Shown in pieces: positions 35,994-48,656 of a DNA stretch of 64,000 nucleotides. Under the pieces are notes generated by a model. That model was given only the letters and a program-made list of their open reading frames with translations. It ran no database searches and was not told the origin of the DNA. The position numbers and the translations under genes were made by a program. The DNA comes from Megachile rotundata (taxonomy: Eukaryota; Arthropoda; Insecta; Hymenoptera; Megachilidae): contig NC_134995.1 in assembly GCF_050947335.1 (NCBI RefSeq), forward strand, positions 11,012,501 to 11,076,500, read 5' to 3'. The stretch's first letter is position 1, and every line of letters begins with the position of its first letter.

Positions 35994-37441
35994 AAACAAA
36001 GTGTCTGGTACCAAAGAGTCTCGTTTCAATACTGCATCCTTTGCAACAATATCATTACCTCGTCAAAGTACATCTACTCGGTTCTAAAATTTCCTTCGGC
36101 ATTCGTTCTAGAACTTAACCAATCTTTGCTACATCTCGTTATCACAGTTCTTTCTCACTAATGTTAAACGCGTTGCAAAACGTCGCGGTTCAAAGTTTCC
36201 TCCGAAAGAGGGGTTCGCGAGGGCTTCTCAATTGCTGCGTCGATTTCGGTGGCGAATTCGTAGAAGACGTTCAAATCGTTACGGTCTGGAGTCGAAAGCG
36301 TCTCGTGACGAGTTTATCACGGATTTTAGAACTTCGTCGTTCGCGCGATGGTCGTTTCCGTTAGATATAGTACGCGCACGCTTTGAACGCGTATTAAAGT
36401 ATCGTTATTTCGACTAGGTACATAGAGAAGAAGCTGCGCCGCAAACGAAACGCGAGGGACCAGAGAGCACGTTTTCGCGACTTTTGAACGAGCGCTTCTT
36501 CGAATTTCGCAAGAAACGAACGACGACGCAAGGAGAGCAGACGCGGGTCCGAGGCAAGAAGTTCCGCGTGGAAAGAGCGGCGGTACCGTGGCAAGTTGCG
36601 CGCGTGCAGGGTTACGTGTGCGCGCGCGAGAAACAAACAACGCTTGAATCGTTATCCGAAGTCCGCGAAGAAGAAGCCGGAGACGAACGAGTAACGGACG
36701 AAACTTTCGATTAGGTATCATCGATCGACGCGATAGAATACGAGCGATAACGACAACGACGCGTAAATGCGTTTACGAGTAAGCGGCTGAAGATCATCGA
36801 ACCGAGCGTCAGTAGCGTACCTGATCTCGAGACGATTCTTCCGTTTTCTCCGGGAGCGCCGTTTGACCGTCCGAATCGAAGCGCGTTTCGTGGGAAGCGA
36901 TATAACCGGGATAGAAACGGAGCGAGGCGAGGCGGAGCGGAGCGAGCCGTGGCGGGACCGAGCGGGGCAATCGCTTATCCGTTATCGGATCGCGATCACC
37001 ATCACCGAAGACTAATCTATCGGTAGCGGCAAGTTTAACACGGCACGCGTGTCATTTCCGACAGATAGAGCTGACGCGTATCTAAGAATAGTTGTTAAAA
37101 AGCAGCGGATAGACGGAGGTTTTCGCGGATACACGATCCAGCCGCCGATCCGCGCTCGTCCGTTCTCGCTGGTGGGCTCGCGAAACGCGTCGAACGATCC
37201 GCCGCAGAATCGATCGGTCGTCGCGAAAGACGAAAGGTGGCTCGCGCGAATCGCGAGCAGAAAAATGGACGCGAGCGAACGATCGTTCGACTGTCCTGCT
37301 CGCGAGGTCCTGCCCGTTATCGTGACGACCGTCGCGTCATCGTTCGACTCGAACATTTCTGAGCGGTGCGACCATCTTGGAGCGGCTTAATCGTGGAAAA
37401 AAGCGAAAAGTAAAGGAAAGATCGAGCGAGCGTTCGCATAC
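35994..37441. other. Intergenic DNA and probable promoter of the receptor cyclase
   Basis: No exon is supported. Around 36,900-36,970 the DNA becomes very G/C-rich, with repeated GGAGCG/GAGGCG words, and the ATG of the first cyclase N-terminus follows at 37,442. No TATA word is seen, so a CpG-type promoter is plausible. Confidence 0.4.
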
Positions 37442-38406
37442 ATGGGTACTAAGTGGATCGTCGCGTTGACGATCGCGTGGCTAACGTTTCCGGTGAACGG
37501 CAAAACGACCTGTCGCGAGGTGCAACTGCCCCGCGACTGCGAAGCACTGTGCAAGAGGAACCGTCACGGCGTCATTTCCTGCGAGCTCCGGGTGGCTGTC
37601 CTGCTTCCGGCCGATCCAAGCTACGACATCTCCTTGCCGAAGGTTCTTCCGGTTCTCGGTAAGCGTCATTTTCGCAACCTACGAATCTCGGGAAGTGACA
37701 GTTGGTTGTTTTCGCAGACCTGGCCGTCTACGAAGCTCGATCGCGAGGCCTTCTACCCTACTGGTTGAAACTGACGTTTCTTTCGCAGGACGATCACTGC
37801 GACGCGATGTACGCTCAGATCGCCGCGATCGACAGCTTCTCGAACTGTGTTCATCTCGTTCTCGGGCCCGCCTGCGATTATTGCGTAGGTAAGCGATCGA
37901 TTTCGTCCTAAAACCGCTCTCTCGAATGCTCTCGTTGATCCTCGCGTTCCCGTTTCTCTTTTCCAGCCGCCGTGGGCAGGGTGGTGAAGTTCTTCGGCAC
38001 CCCGCTGATCACCACCGGCGGCTTCACCTTCGACTTCACGCAGAACAAGACCGAGTGCAAGGACGAGTACTTTATGACCACCAGAATCGGGAACTTGGCG
38101 TTCAGGGACATCGCCAAACTCATCGTGGCCGTGATGGACCGGTGCGTGTCGATTTCTTTCCGATCCTCTTTGCTTCCCGATTTTAACGCGTTTTTCATCG
38201 CAGTTACGAGTGGAGGAAAGTGCATCTGATGTACGCTACGAACGGGCAAAGCGAAGTGGCCGGCAGGCACACCTGTCAGTTGATGATGAAGTCCATGGTG
38301 GAGTTCGTGAAGAAGCAGCGAAACTTCACGTTCGGTACGCTCGACGTGGAGACCGCCGATAATTACACGGAAGCGTTACGGACTCACGTCGGCGTGTGGT
38401 ACGGTG
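37442..38406 (+). CDS. Receptor guanylate cyclase, first N-terminal half (signal peptide and ligand-binding lobe)
   Basis: Exons: 37442-37658, 37718-37888, 37967-38141, 38204-38406, all with good GT..AG sites and consistent phase, giving 255 residues that end in phase 1. A signal peptide (MGTKWIVALTIAWLTFPVNG) is followed by the first lobe of an ANF-receptor ligand-binding domain: LRVAVLLPADP, SLPKVLPVL, LGPACDYCV and GTPLITTGG, with paired cysteines. No membrane, kinase-like or cyclase exon follows before the second N-terminus at 39,960. The donor at 38,407 (GTAAGT) is phase 1, the same phase and the same structural position as the donor at 41,924, so it could splice to the shared exon at 42,062. 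Alternatives are a separate truncated gene or a relic. I see no stop or frameshift that would mark it as dead. Confidence 0.75.
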
Positions 38407-39741
38407 GTAAGTTGTTTCTCGAATCTGCTTTTTCGTGTCCTTCGAGCGAGTAGCGGCGTAAACGCGTCGATTTTAGGAGAAATCGTACGAAAAACAGACG
38501 CGTCATCGCGTAAACGCATTTTACCGCGTAAACGCGCGAGTTTATCCGTGGTTGCAACGTTATCTGTGTTTCGCTCTCGGCTGTAATCGCGTCGACGTTA
38601 AAAGGGGATCCCGTAAATGGCTTTGCAAATTTAACGAAAGCTCGAGTCCCGCTAATGCGTGGCAGCTTTCGAGCGGAACGAATAATAGCGGAATCCGGCC
38701 GATTCGTGCGCCACGCGCCCACGTTACGCGTTGGACATTAAACAGCCGTATTTCCCTTTCGTTGAAGCGGCATCGATTCGCCACGGCGGTGGCGTGACTT
38801 CTCATCGGACGCTAAAAGAAAGCTTAGATCGACCATCTAATTGACCGTATCAATTAGACGAGGCGAACAACGTTATCGCATTGTTTCCTACGCGTTATCG
38901 CGACGCGTTATCATCGAGCCGAAGCGTTTCTATTATTGCTCCGTTACGGCACGATACGCGGCGACGCGTCACAAAGTCTATATTTATACGTTTTCCCGAC
39001 GGACGCGTTAAAAACCGAGTACGTACGCGACCGATAGCCGACCGAAAGCGTTACGAGATTTCCCTGATCGATTCGCGGCTCGTGACGGTTCGAAAGACGC
39101 GGTCCTCATCCCGCCGATAACGATCGCTGAATCGCGTACCTTTGGTCGATAATCGGAAGGTTATCTCAGCCGTCGATAAGTCGTTCCGAATTTCGAGTCG
39201 AGAGATTTCGAACTTTGAATTTCGAGAAAAAGGGGATCGGACGAGGGCAAGGTAACAAGGTACACCGAAAAGGTGTAGTGACCCGTCGTAACGGCCACAG
39301 GGCGTTACGCTTACGACCAGATATCGGACGCATGCGTTCCCGTTCGCCGTTCCGCTCGCGTTCGCGATCGGCGCAGCGACGCGTACACACGTATCTACGT
39401 GTCTACGTACCAACGCTATCCTAGACGCGCTTACGCCGGCTCAGAGCGGGAGAGAAGAGGACCGTGGAGGAAGAGCATCTCGTCTAGCATCAGCGGCGAT
39501 CCCGCGAGTCGGACTTACCGCCTCAGTTTCAATCGCGCGCCCCGAGCTCGCTTCCGTCGTGCATTACTCTGATAACACTCTTAGCAGATTTCGTATTTTT
39601 GGACCATAGATTCGAAATCGCTCGTCTCCTCGTTGAAAAAGCGCGGGAAAATCTGTAGATAGAGTTACGGGTGATTAGAGTTTCGCGAAAGTATCCCTCG
39701 GAAATACACCGGTATACGCGCGATTATCGGAAGATAGGAAA
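38407..39741. other. Intron or intergenic spacer between the two cyclase N-termini
   Basis: No exon with cyclase similarity is visible. If the first N-terminal half splices to 42,062, this stretch is the first part of a 3.6-kb intron. Confidence 0.5.
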
Positions 39742-39749
39742 TATAAAAG
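39742..39749 (+). promoter_or_regulatory. TATA box for the second cyclase N-terminus
   Basis: TATAAAAG lies about 218 bases upstream of the ATG at 39,960, in a region with no coding exon. It gives the second N-terminal half its own plausible promoter, which argues against it being just an internal exon of the first transcript. Confidence 0.5.
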
Positions 39750-39959
39750 CGCAACTATCATTGTGAAGATTCGATCGAAGAAATCGCGCGGTTTCGCGAG
39801 ATGCGAAGACGGCGCGTGGGCGTGTGCCCGGAAGAGGCGAGCGTGTTTCCGTGAAAGATCGAACGTTTCGCGGGATGCGATCGAGAAGGTAGATCGTTCC
39901 GCGAGATGCAGCGGCAACCGAGACGAGGAAAGTGGTCCGGACGCGGAAACGAGGCGCCG

Positions 39960-42900
39960 ATGAGATTAACGTTGCTCCTGACGACGATGTGTGCCAGCGC
40001 GACCGCGAACGTCACGATGGAATCGAGAGACTGCTTGGAGACGCGAGCGTCGCTGAAGAAGGAGGTGAAGCTGGCGGTGATAGCGCCGGCCGATCCTCGC
40101 CACGAGCAGAGCTTGCCGAAAGTTTTACCGGCGGTCTTTTTGGCGGTGAAGGCGGTCAGTTCGCCGAAGGGACCTTTGGCTGGATGGGAAATAAAGGTCG
40201 ATCATCGCGACTCGCGTTGCTCGAGCACGTACGGCCCTTTGGCCGCCTTCGACTTTTACATCAATCGCACAGCAGGTCGTTCCCGTAATTTACGTCCTTT
40301 CGCTCTTTCTTTTCCTCTCTCCTCTTCGGTTTCGATCTCGATGTCAAGGGTATCGAGCCGATCGCGACCAATACGGCGGTGGAGAATCGATTCGCGCGGT
40401 CGCGTCCCAAACGGCTCGATGATCAGTTAACGACGCGGTTTAACGAGGACCGAGCAGAAACACCGAGCTGTCCAACGGGGACCATCGCTGCGAAACCATC
40501 GTTACCGAACACCACTTTTCTCTTTGCTCGTTATTTCGAGACCGTTAAATATCGCTCCAATTCCGTTTAATTAACTCTCTGGAAGTTCTGCTCGTTTCTC
40601 TCTTCCGTCGGGAATTAGTCGTCCGCAAAAGCGATTCTTTCGCTCTAAAGTCGTCCGTGACGTTTAGTCTTTCTGAAACGCTTTCGACGATTCGCGACGA
40701 TCGTGTTTACGCGACGAGCGGCAATAAAGCGACCTCGATCGAAACACGCGGGACTCATCAACTTCTTCTCTTATTTCGCGCGATCAAAATCGTCTCTCGT
40801 TCGTCGAGATTTTTCGTTGTCGCGAACCCGACACCTCGGGCGCGGGAACAAAGTTTCACCCGCTGACCCAGCGAGTCGATTTTCCTGCAGGCTCTAGTCG
40901 AGAAGCGCGTTAATCGACTTCGCGTCACCGCACGATCTCGATTTATGGCAGGTACGGAGAGATAAACGTTATCGTTTCGCGAAAACTCGATAAGCTAATA
41001 ATTCTCGTTGATTCGGTTGAGAACGGAAGGGAAGCAACCGCTCTCGCCGACCATGGAAACCACTACGCGCCACTCCTCTCCTCGTTGTCCCTGCAATTCG
41101 CGATGGCCCCGAATTGCCACGCGGTGGTTATTTTGCAACGCTAATCGCCGATCGATCGCCGCGTCGGATTGGCCCTTCGATCTCGATTTTCTCCGCGAAC
41201 TAGGCGTGGTTCGAACACCGAGTCTTTTTGCTTTCGTCCAGGGCGAGAAAAAAAGCGACGACGAAACAAGATAAAACGAGGTTGGCTTGCAACTCGTTAA
41301 TGAAATTGAATCGTCGGATCAAGCTCGAGACGTGGAGCGTTTAACGCGAGCAGAATATTTTCGGTTGGAAACTTTTCTCGGCAGGAAAAAAATTGCTACG
41401 CGTGCGAGGGCAGTTTATCACGATGTATTTGCCGAAGTCGATGTATCGGAAAAGTAGAGAACGAGAGGAGAGAGAAAGAGGGAGAGAAGCAGAAAAATGA
41501 AAGCGATATTTCGGTTGATGAACGTAGACGCCTTCCTGGGTCCCGTGTGCGATTACGTGATAGCGCCGGTCGCCAGATACGCCGGTGTCTGGAGCATTCC
41601 CGTGCTGACTGCCGGAGCCCAGGCCGAAGCGTTTCGGTACAAGGGCGAGCACTATCCGACGCTGACCAGAATGATGGGCTCCCATCGGCTGGTGGGCGAG
41701 GCTCTCAGACACATCTTGAAACGGTTCGGCTGGAAAATCGCCGGGCTTCTTTACCACAATCACGCGGTGGCGAGCAGTCGCGGCAACTCCGAATGTCACT
41801 TCACTTTGGGCGCCGTGTACACGGCCTTGAATCAGACGCCCGTCTATCGGAGCTTCAACCAGGAGACGACTTCCGCCGAAGAGTATCGAAACTTGCTCGT
41901 CTTTCTCGCTAAGTCCGCCAGGAGTAAGTTTCGCTCGTGCGTTATGGTCGGTGTAAAACTCGCGTTACGGCGAACGCGTCGGAAGGGCTGCTCGATCGGA
42001 ATACGCGAGGGAATTAAAGCGGAAATCGATGCAAACGTCGAAACTTTTCTCTTCGTTTCAGTCGTGGTGATGTGCGCCAATTCGACGACCATCAGGGAGA
42101 TACTGCTGGCTGCCGAGCAACTGGGAATGGTCGATTCCGGAGAGTACGTCTTCTTCTCGATCGAATTGTCGTCTAGGTAAGTTCACCGATACGAATTCGT
42201 GATCCCTCGAGTTAGCGAAAGTAGAGACATGGTAACGCACTTCGTTTTTTTCGTACCGTCCTCGCTGATCGAACGTTCGAGCGAACCGAAAAATTTGGTC
42301 CTTTCAGCGACAACGACTCGAAAGAACCGTGGAGGGTGGAAACGGACACGGAGGAAAGAAACGAGAAGGCGCGAAAGGCGTATCAAGCGTTGTTGACGGT
42401 GACCGCGCGAACTCCGAACAATTTTGAGTACCTGAACTTCTCGCGGGAAGTGAAATCGCTGGCGCAGAGCAAATACAATTTTACGTTCGGTAATAGTTCG
42501 GTTTCGGCATTCGTCACTGCGTTCTACGACGCCGTCCTTCTGTACGCGCTCGCTCTGAAGGAGAGCTTGCCCGAGTACCCCGAAAAGATAAACCTGGACG
42601 GGGGAGATCTGACCCGGAGGATGTGGGGAAGAAGCTTCAAAGGTAAGTCTGTTTTTTTTCATTCTTGAAAAAATTTTAATTTAACGCGAACCCCCGGTTG
42701 CAGGTATCACAGGGGACGTGAACATCGACGACAATGGCGATCGGATAGCGGACTATTCTCTCCTCGACATGAACCCCGAGTCGTCGAGATTCGAGGTAAC
42801 TCCCGAGATCGATCGACGATCGTCCCGTTTCGATAACGCGCTCTATTTGTCGCAGATCGTCGCTCATTACTACGGTGCCAATCAAACGCTGGAGTATCTT

Positions 42901-45900
42901 CCGGGAAAAAGGATTCGATGGTCCGGCGGCCGGAGCGAACCACCACCGGACACGCCCACCTGTGGTTTCGACGGTTCCCTGTGTCCCGATAACAGTAAGT
43001 TTCCGCAGCCCTCCGCGTTCTCGTTTCACGCTTCCAATCGGTTCTCTGTTCTACGACAGCTCTTCCAGGACACGCGATTCTATCGATGGTGCTGAGCTCG
43101 ATCGTCGTAGTCCTCGCCGTTGTATCGCTTTTCATCTACAGGTAAGTCCTATTGTCTCCGACGTCGGTTTGCAGACTGATCTCAACGTTTTTTTACAAGG
43201 AACCTGCCTTTCGCAATTCTGAAGGAAGAATTGACATTCTGAATGACTTTGAAAATGAAGTCATTTACTTGTTTTTACAGGCACTTTAAGCTCGAGGCGG
43301 AAATAGCGTCCATGACGTGGAAGGTGCACTGGAACGACGTGATCGTGGTGCCGAACGCGAAGACGAGAGGCTCCATGTACTCGTTGATAGCGTACAGGAT
43401 GCGCGGTAGTCAACTGGTGAATACCCTAGAGACGCGTTTTTCCGCGGTAGCATGTCGAGATATTACGAGAAAAATAGGTCGCGTTCCTTGAGCTTCGAAA
43501 CCGCGAAATGACGTTTCTTTATAGCTTCTTCCGTAAGCGAAATTTTTTCCGACTTGTCTTTTTTCCTTCCAGACGATGTGTTCGATGGAGAACGCTAGTC
43601 TGCCTGGCGAACTGGACAGAACCGTCTACATTTCAACGGGGATTTACAAGGTTCGGCTGTTATAATCACGGTGTAAAAGGTGATATTAATCTCGTATTCT
43701 TTGCAGAACTCCAAGGTCGCCATAAAGCCGATCCCGAGGAACAAGGTGGAAATCTCGAGGCCCCTGTTGCTCGAATTAAAGAGGGTGAGTCGCGGAACCG
43801 CGAGAAAGTTATTTCCGTACTTTGATGAACTATGCAACTCTTTTCCGCGCAGATGAAGGATCTTCAACACGATCATCTGGTACGATTCTACGGTGCTTGC
43901 GTCGAGCCACCGCACTGCTGCCTCTTGACCGAGTACTGTCCTAGGGGGTCTCTTCAGGTTCGTCGTATGTTGTCGAACACGATCGATTAAATCTCGAGTT
44001 TCGAGGGTTATCCTGCGATTCGAATTTTGCGTATTCCGTAATAGTCTGTGTGAGAGGAATTAATTTACCTACCATAATTTTGTCTACCACGATAATGAAA
44101 CTATGTCGCGATGAAATCGTATTCGAAAAGATCGCTTATCAGAGTAATGGACGTTTTCGCGACAGGATATCTTAGAGAACCAACAGATCAAGCTGGATCG
44201 CATGTTCCGAGGGTCTTTGATACACGATATCATTCGAGGCATGGCGTACCTGCACGCGTCCGAGGTAAAGAGTCACGGCAACCTGAAGTCCTCAAATTGC
44301 GTGGTGGATTCGCTGTTCGTTCTAAAGATCGCCGACTTCGGACTGCACGAATTGAGGAAGCCGAATCCGTGCGACGCGGAGCAGGACAAGAACAGCTACG
44401 CCTACTGGAGAAGTGAGCGTCCGTTATCGAAGGAGCTCGTACGACGGAGGGACAAGCGTTCGTATCCTTCCGTCGTTGCGAATTATGATATAGGAAATGT
44501 CGTTGTTTATTCAGGGCAGCTGTGGACGGCGCCGGAACTGCTGCGAATGGAGAGGCGACCACCGGAAGGTACGCAGAAGGGCGACGTGTACAGCTTCGGA
44601 ATAATCGTCCACGAGATCGTGGTGCGTCGGGGGCCGTTCTACTTGGGTGACGACCGCGACCTCTCTCCAAACGGTAAGCGAAACTGGCGGTTTTCTTTAC
44701 TATTCGTGCGGAAAAGGGGAAAAGGAGCTACCGGTAAGGGAGCTGGAAAGCTCGTATCGACCGCGAGGGTGGTGGGTCGATCGGTAACGAAGTTTACGAG
44801 CTTCCGCGAGCTGCTTGTCGAGAGCGGCAGGATCGATCACAGGATGGAACGTGCCACAAGTAGGCTAGGAGCTTTTCGAGACGGGGGTTGAAAGCTCAGT
44901 CGAGGCTTTCACGCGTCCTGGAACGCACACGGTTTCGCGCGCGCTACCTCGTCGCTTCTTTCTATCCGTCTCTTTCTCCTTTTCTGTCTCTTCTTCTCGT
45001 ACGCGCACGTACGTACTCGCGCTCTCCCCTCTACCTCCGTCTCCGTCCGGTGCCGTTTTTCTCCTTTTCTCGGGGTTCGCGATCGGCAACGCGAAATCCT
45101 CGGGATACGCAGTTACGTCGGACGTTAGGTCCCGGTTACCGGTCGTTTCGATCGATCCACCTTTGGGAAATCGAGCGTGTGGGTGCCTCGCTGCGTGTGT
45201 TGCGTGTTTGCGTGTTACTCGGTACGTGGCTGTGTTTACCGATCGTTACACCGTCCCATTTACGCGGCCCGATTTTCTCTATTGCTCGATATTCAACCTC
45301 TTTTTCCCCTCCGCCCCTATTTCGCTCGTTCCTCCATCACTCTCTCCCCGTCTCTCCCTACTTCTCACCCTCTCGCACTACCCTCGCCCTCTCCTTTCCC
45401 TTTTTCTCTCGCCTCCTCTTTTTGCTCGCTTTTTCGAAGCCAATTACCCTGATTCCGTATCCGAGATCCGGCAATTAATCGATTACTTCGCACGGGCCGA
45501 AACACGCGTCGCGAGGCGATACGATCGAGTGCGTTACGCTGCCGATCGTCGCGAATGTGCTCGAAAATGCCGCCTAGTCGCAAATATCCTCGAGACCGAT
45601 CGGTGAACAAAACGTTCGTGAACTACGCGTCTTTTCATTTTGCGCGCGACTGTTGCCGAGACTCGCGATTAAATTGTCTGTAAAATCGAACAATTCGAAA
45701 CTTATGGACTATAGGAAATGTTTTGGAGTAGTTTTTTAGCGTGGCGTTTCGAGCTTACGTGCTTCGACGTCCTTTACTTTTCAAGGTAATTCGCTAATCC
45801 GCGCGGTTACGACTTCCATGAATCCCGATGTTCCGATGATCGCGCGCCCCGAGAAACGAAAAACAGAGTGGAAAGAGCGAGTGCGAGAGAGCGAGTAAGA

Positions 45901-48656
45901 GGAAGAAGCAGCAAGAAAAGCGTGTAGTGATCGGGATAGATAGAAAGGGGAGAAAAGATGACGGAAAGAAGCAACGCGTCGAGCACGAGTAGCCTAACGT
46001 TGCCGGCGATGCCGGGTGCAAGTCCCGACGGCGGAGCCAGTCCTCGAAGGGCCGTCAGTCCGTTGCTCGAAGTCCGTAGGCCTCACTGCACTCTCAACTG
46101 CGAGACTTGCAACGCTTTTCTGGAGGATCTGTACAGGCACAGTAGGTTTTTATCTTTCTTTTTCCACGTTCGGCGAAACGACCTCGTTTCTGAACGAGAA
46201 AACGGGGATCGTTTCACTGAACGGCCGCAAGTAGCGAACAGTAAGAGAAGTCTGACGCGCCACGGTTCGATCGACGCGCGAGATCAACGTTTCGACTTAT
46301 TTCTGCGAATCCGCTTTCGAACCGTGCGTTCCGTTTCAGAAATCGTGGAGGCGGTGAAAAGGGGCGGTGGTTCACCTTTGCGGCCTGCGATCGACGAGTC
46401 CATGGTCGAAGAAGAAGTAAGCACGTTTTCTTTCTCGATTTTCCGATAACTGGTTCCTTCGGGTCGCCGCGAAACAATAACGAGCGCGATTTCGATTAGG
46501 TGGCTACCTTGATGAAGAAATGCTGGACGCAAGACGCCGCGGACAGGCCGGATTTTCCCGCGCTCAAGCAGACCATTCGAAAAATTAACAAGTGAGTAAC
46601 TCCGGCCGATTCTTTTTCTCCTCTCCGGAGGTCGATCACCTCCGATATTGGCATAGTTGATATTCAACTATTCGGAAAGTTCGCTCGGATTTTACCTTCC
46701 GGAGGGAGTTTCTCCCTGTTGCGAGAATCGCACAATTCTCGCTGGAATCTTTTTTCGCGATCAACCGTTGCAAACGTAATCGACGGATATTTCGAACGCG
46801 TCACGAGGGTCGAGCACAATCGATCGATGGAAGCATCCTGTTGCGCGACAACGGATACTTGCGCAGACTCGCCGTTATCTCCATTTTCCGAAACTATAAT
46901 CGCGGATATTAATTTCGATCCTCGAATATCTGCCCGGGATGTTCTTCACGAGCAGGGAGTGTTCGTTTCAGAGATTACGAGAGCAGCAATATTCTGGACA
47001 ATTTACTGTCCCGCATGGAACAATACGCCACGAATTTGGAGACCTTGGTGGAAGAACGCACCGCGGACTACCTCGAGGAGAAACGCAAGTGCGAAGAACT
47101 GCTTTATCAGTTATTGCCAAAGTGAGTGGACGTCGTTTCACTTTCGATCGAGCAGCGACGGAAGCGAAAGTATCAAACTGATAGTTTAGAGATAGGTATT
47201 TGGAGAAACTTGAATTTTCAGGTCCGTCGCGTCTCAGCTGATACTCGGTCAAAGCGTGATAGCCGAAACTTACGATCAAGTGACCATCTATTTTAGCGAC
47301 ATCGTAGGATTCACCAAACTGTCGGCCGAAAGCACGCCGCTCCAGGTAGTAGACTTGCTCAACGATCTCTACACGTGTTTCGATTCCATCATCGAAAACT
47401 TCGACGTGTACAAGGTAAATCGTGGACTCCTCCTAAGAGGACGATTTGTACTCGAACGGTTTAATTTCCTCAGGTGGAGACGATAGGCGACGCGTACATG
47501 GTAGTGTCCGGCTTACCGGTGAGGAACGGAACGAATCACGCGAAAGAAATTGCCAGGATGAGCTTAGCGTTAAGGGACACCGTGATGACGTTCAGTATAC
47601 GGCACAGGCCAAACGAGCAGCTAAAGCTACGAATCGGAATGCATTCCGGTAAAATGTTCTCGATAATTTTTCTATCCCTGACCAAGTTGGATCGCTGCCC
47701 GTTTTTATTTCGATTTAGAACGAATCGCGTTTCTCGTTGGTCGTTGCTCGTGACTTACGATCGCGCGGTAAATATTCGTAGATTGACCGGATCGACGACT
47801 CGCGATTTCAGGACCCTGCGTCGCTGGCGTGGTCGGCCTCAAGATGCCGAGGTACTGCCTCTTCGGGGATACCGTCAACACCGCCTCTAGAATGGAGAGC
47901 AACGGAGAAGGTAACGCACTTGTTCTTCGATACTGAGAGAAGTACTTATATCAGTTTTCCTGCAGCTCTCAAGATACACGTCAGTCCAAAGACGAAGGAG
48001 ATCCTGGACACTTTCGGCACCTTCGAACTCGTGTGCAGAGGCGAGGTCACTCTAAAGGTAACATCCTTTTATCTTCTCTCTGCGACTTTGCGTCATCTTA
48101 CCGTGTTCGACAGGGCAAGGGCACGATGACCACGTACTGGCTGATAGGCGAGAAACCGAGGACCAACGTTCAGCGTGCGAACGTTTCCTCGATAACGACG
48201 ACTGTGGCGACCACAACGCCGACGACGACAGCAGCAGCAACCATGACAACGATCGTGACGACGACACACGCGGCGAAGCAGGAAGATAAACGACCGAGCG
48301 ATACGACGCGGAGCTGTCCGGAACAGAGCACGAGCGTCCGAGTGCCGACGAAGGTTCCGGAGGGACCTCGGTCGAATCAGGTCGGACGGCGGTCCATCGG
48401 TCCGCGCGAAAGTCGCAAAGAGACGAGCGACGACGGAGGCGATGGTAATAACGCGACGGGAACGACTCGCGCTCGTTCGATATCTGGTAGCTCGATGGCG
48501 GAGGGCTCACCGTCTCGAAATCGCGTTTCCGGCTCGCCGTCGAGCAGCGCCGTATCTCGTCGCTCCTATCAGACCGGCGAGAGCATCCCGAATCACGCGG
48601 AGAGCGGACCAAACGCGCCGTTGCTCGTTCCTGCGACACCTCCGCCTCGAGTTTAG
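39960..48656 (+). CDS. Receptor-type guanylate cyclase (natriuretic-peptide-receptor type)
   Basis: Membrane receptor making cGMP from GTP; about 1,252 residues. Exons: 39960-40275, 41528-41923, 42062-42176, 42308-42642, 42704-42994, 43060-43141, 43281-43416, 43573-43650, 43707-43784, 43853-43957, 44166-44412, 44515-44673, 46340-46416, 46500-46591, 46972-47121, 47222-47414, 47474-47648, 47812-47910, 47966-48057, 48114-48656. Signal peptide, ANF-receptor ligand domain (about 30-480), membrane helix (about 491-511), kinase-homology domain with HGNLKSSN replacing the catalytic HRD (so a pseudokinase), coiled-coil linker, then cyclase. Catalytic residues: Asp911 in FSDIVGFT, Glu952 and Asp956 in VETIGDAYMV, Cys1024 in RYCLFGD, Asn1031 and Arg1035 in VNTASRM. 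Glu and Cys specify GTP rather than ATP. The tail is Thr/Ser-rich. The donor after 40,275 (GTCGTT) is weak; 40,284 is an in-phase alternative. GTTCGG and GTTCGT donors at 43,651 and 43,958 are also unusual. Confidence 0.87.
45958..46141 (+). CDS. Candidate alternative first exon of the guanylate cyclase (soluble form)
   Basis: Inside the 1.67-kb intron between the exons ending at 44,673 and starting at 46,340, an ATG in good context (AAAAGATGACG) opens 61 codons, then GTAGGT. The DNA before it is purine-rich, so it is not a splice acceptor; this looks like a leader and first exon. The exon ends in phase 1, matching the acceptor at 46,340, and joins in frame into KIVEAVKRG. The encoded segment is Ser/Pro/Ala-rich, then has a cysteine cluster CTLNCETC. 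The product would be about 534 residues without receptor domain or membrane helix, keeping the last part of the pseudokinase, the coiled coil and the cyclase. No transcript evidence is available; chance openness is the alternative. Confidence 0.45.

Noticed and set aside
37442..38406. Calling the first cyclase N-terminus a pseudogene
   Set aside because: All four exons are open with consensus splice sites, intact signal peptide and conserved cysteines; decay would be expected to break at least one of these.
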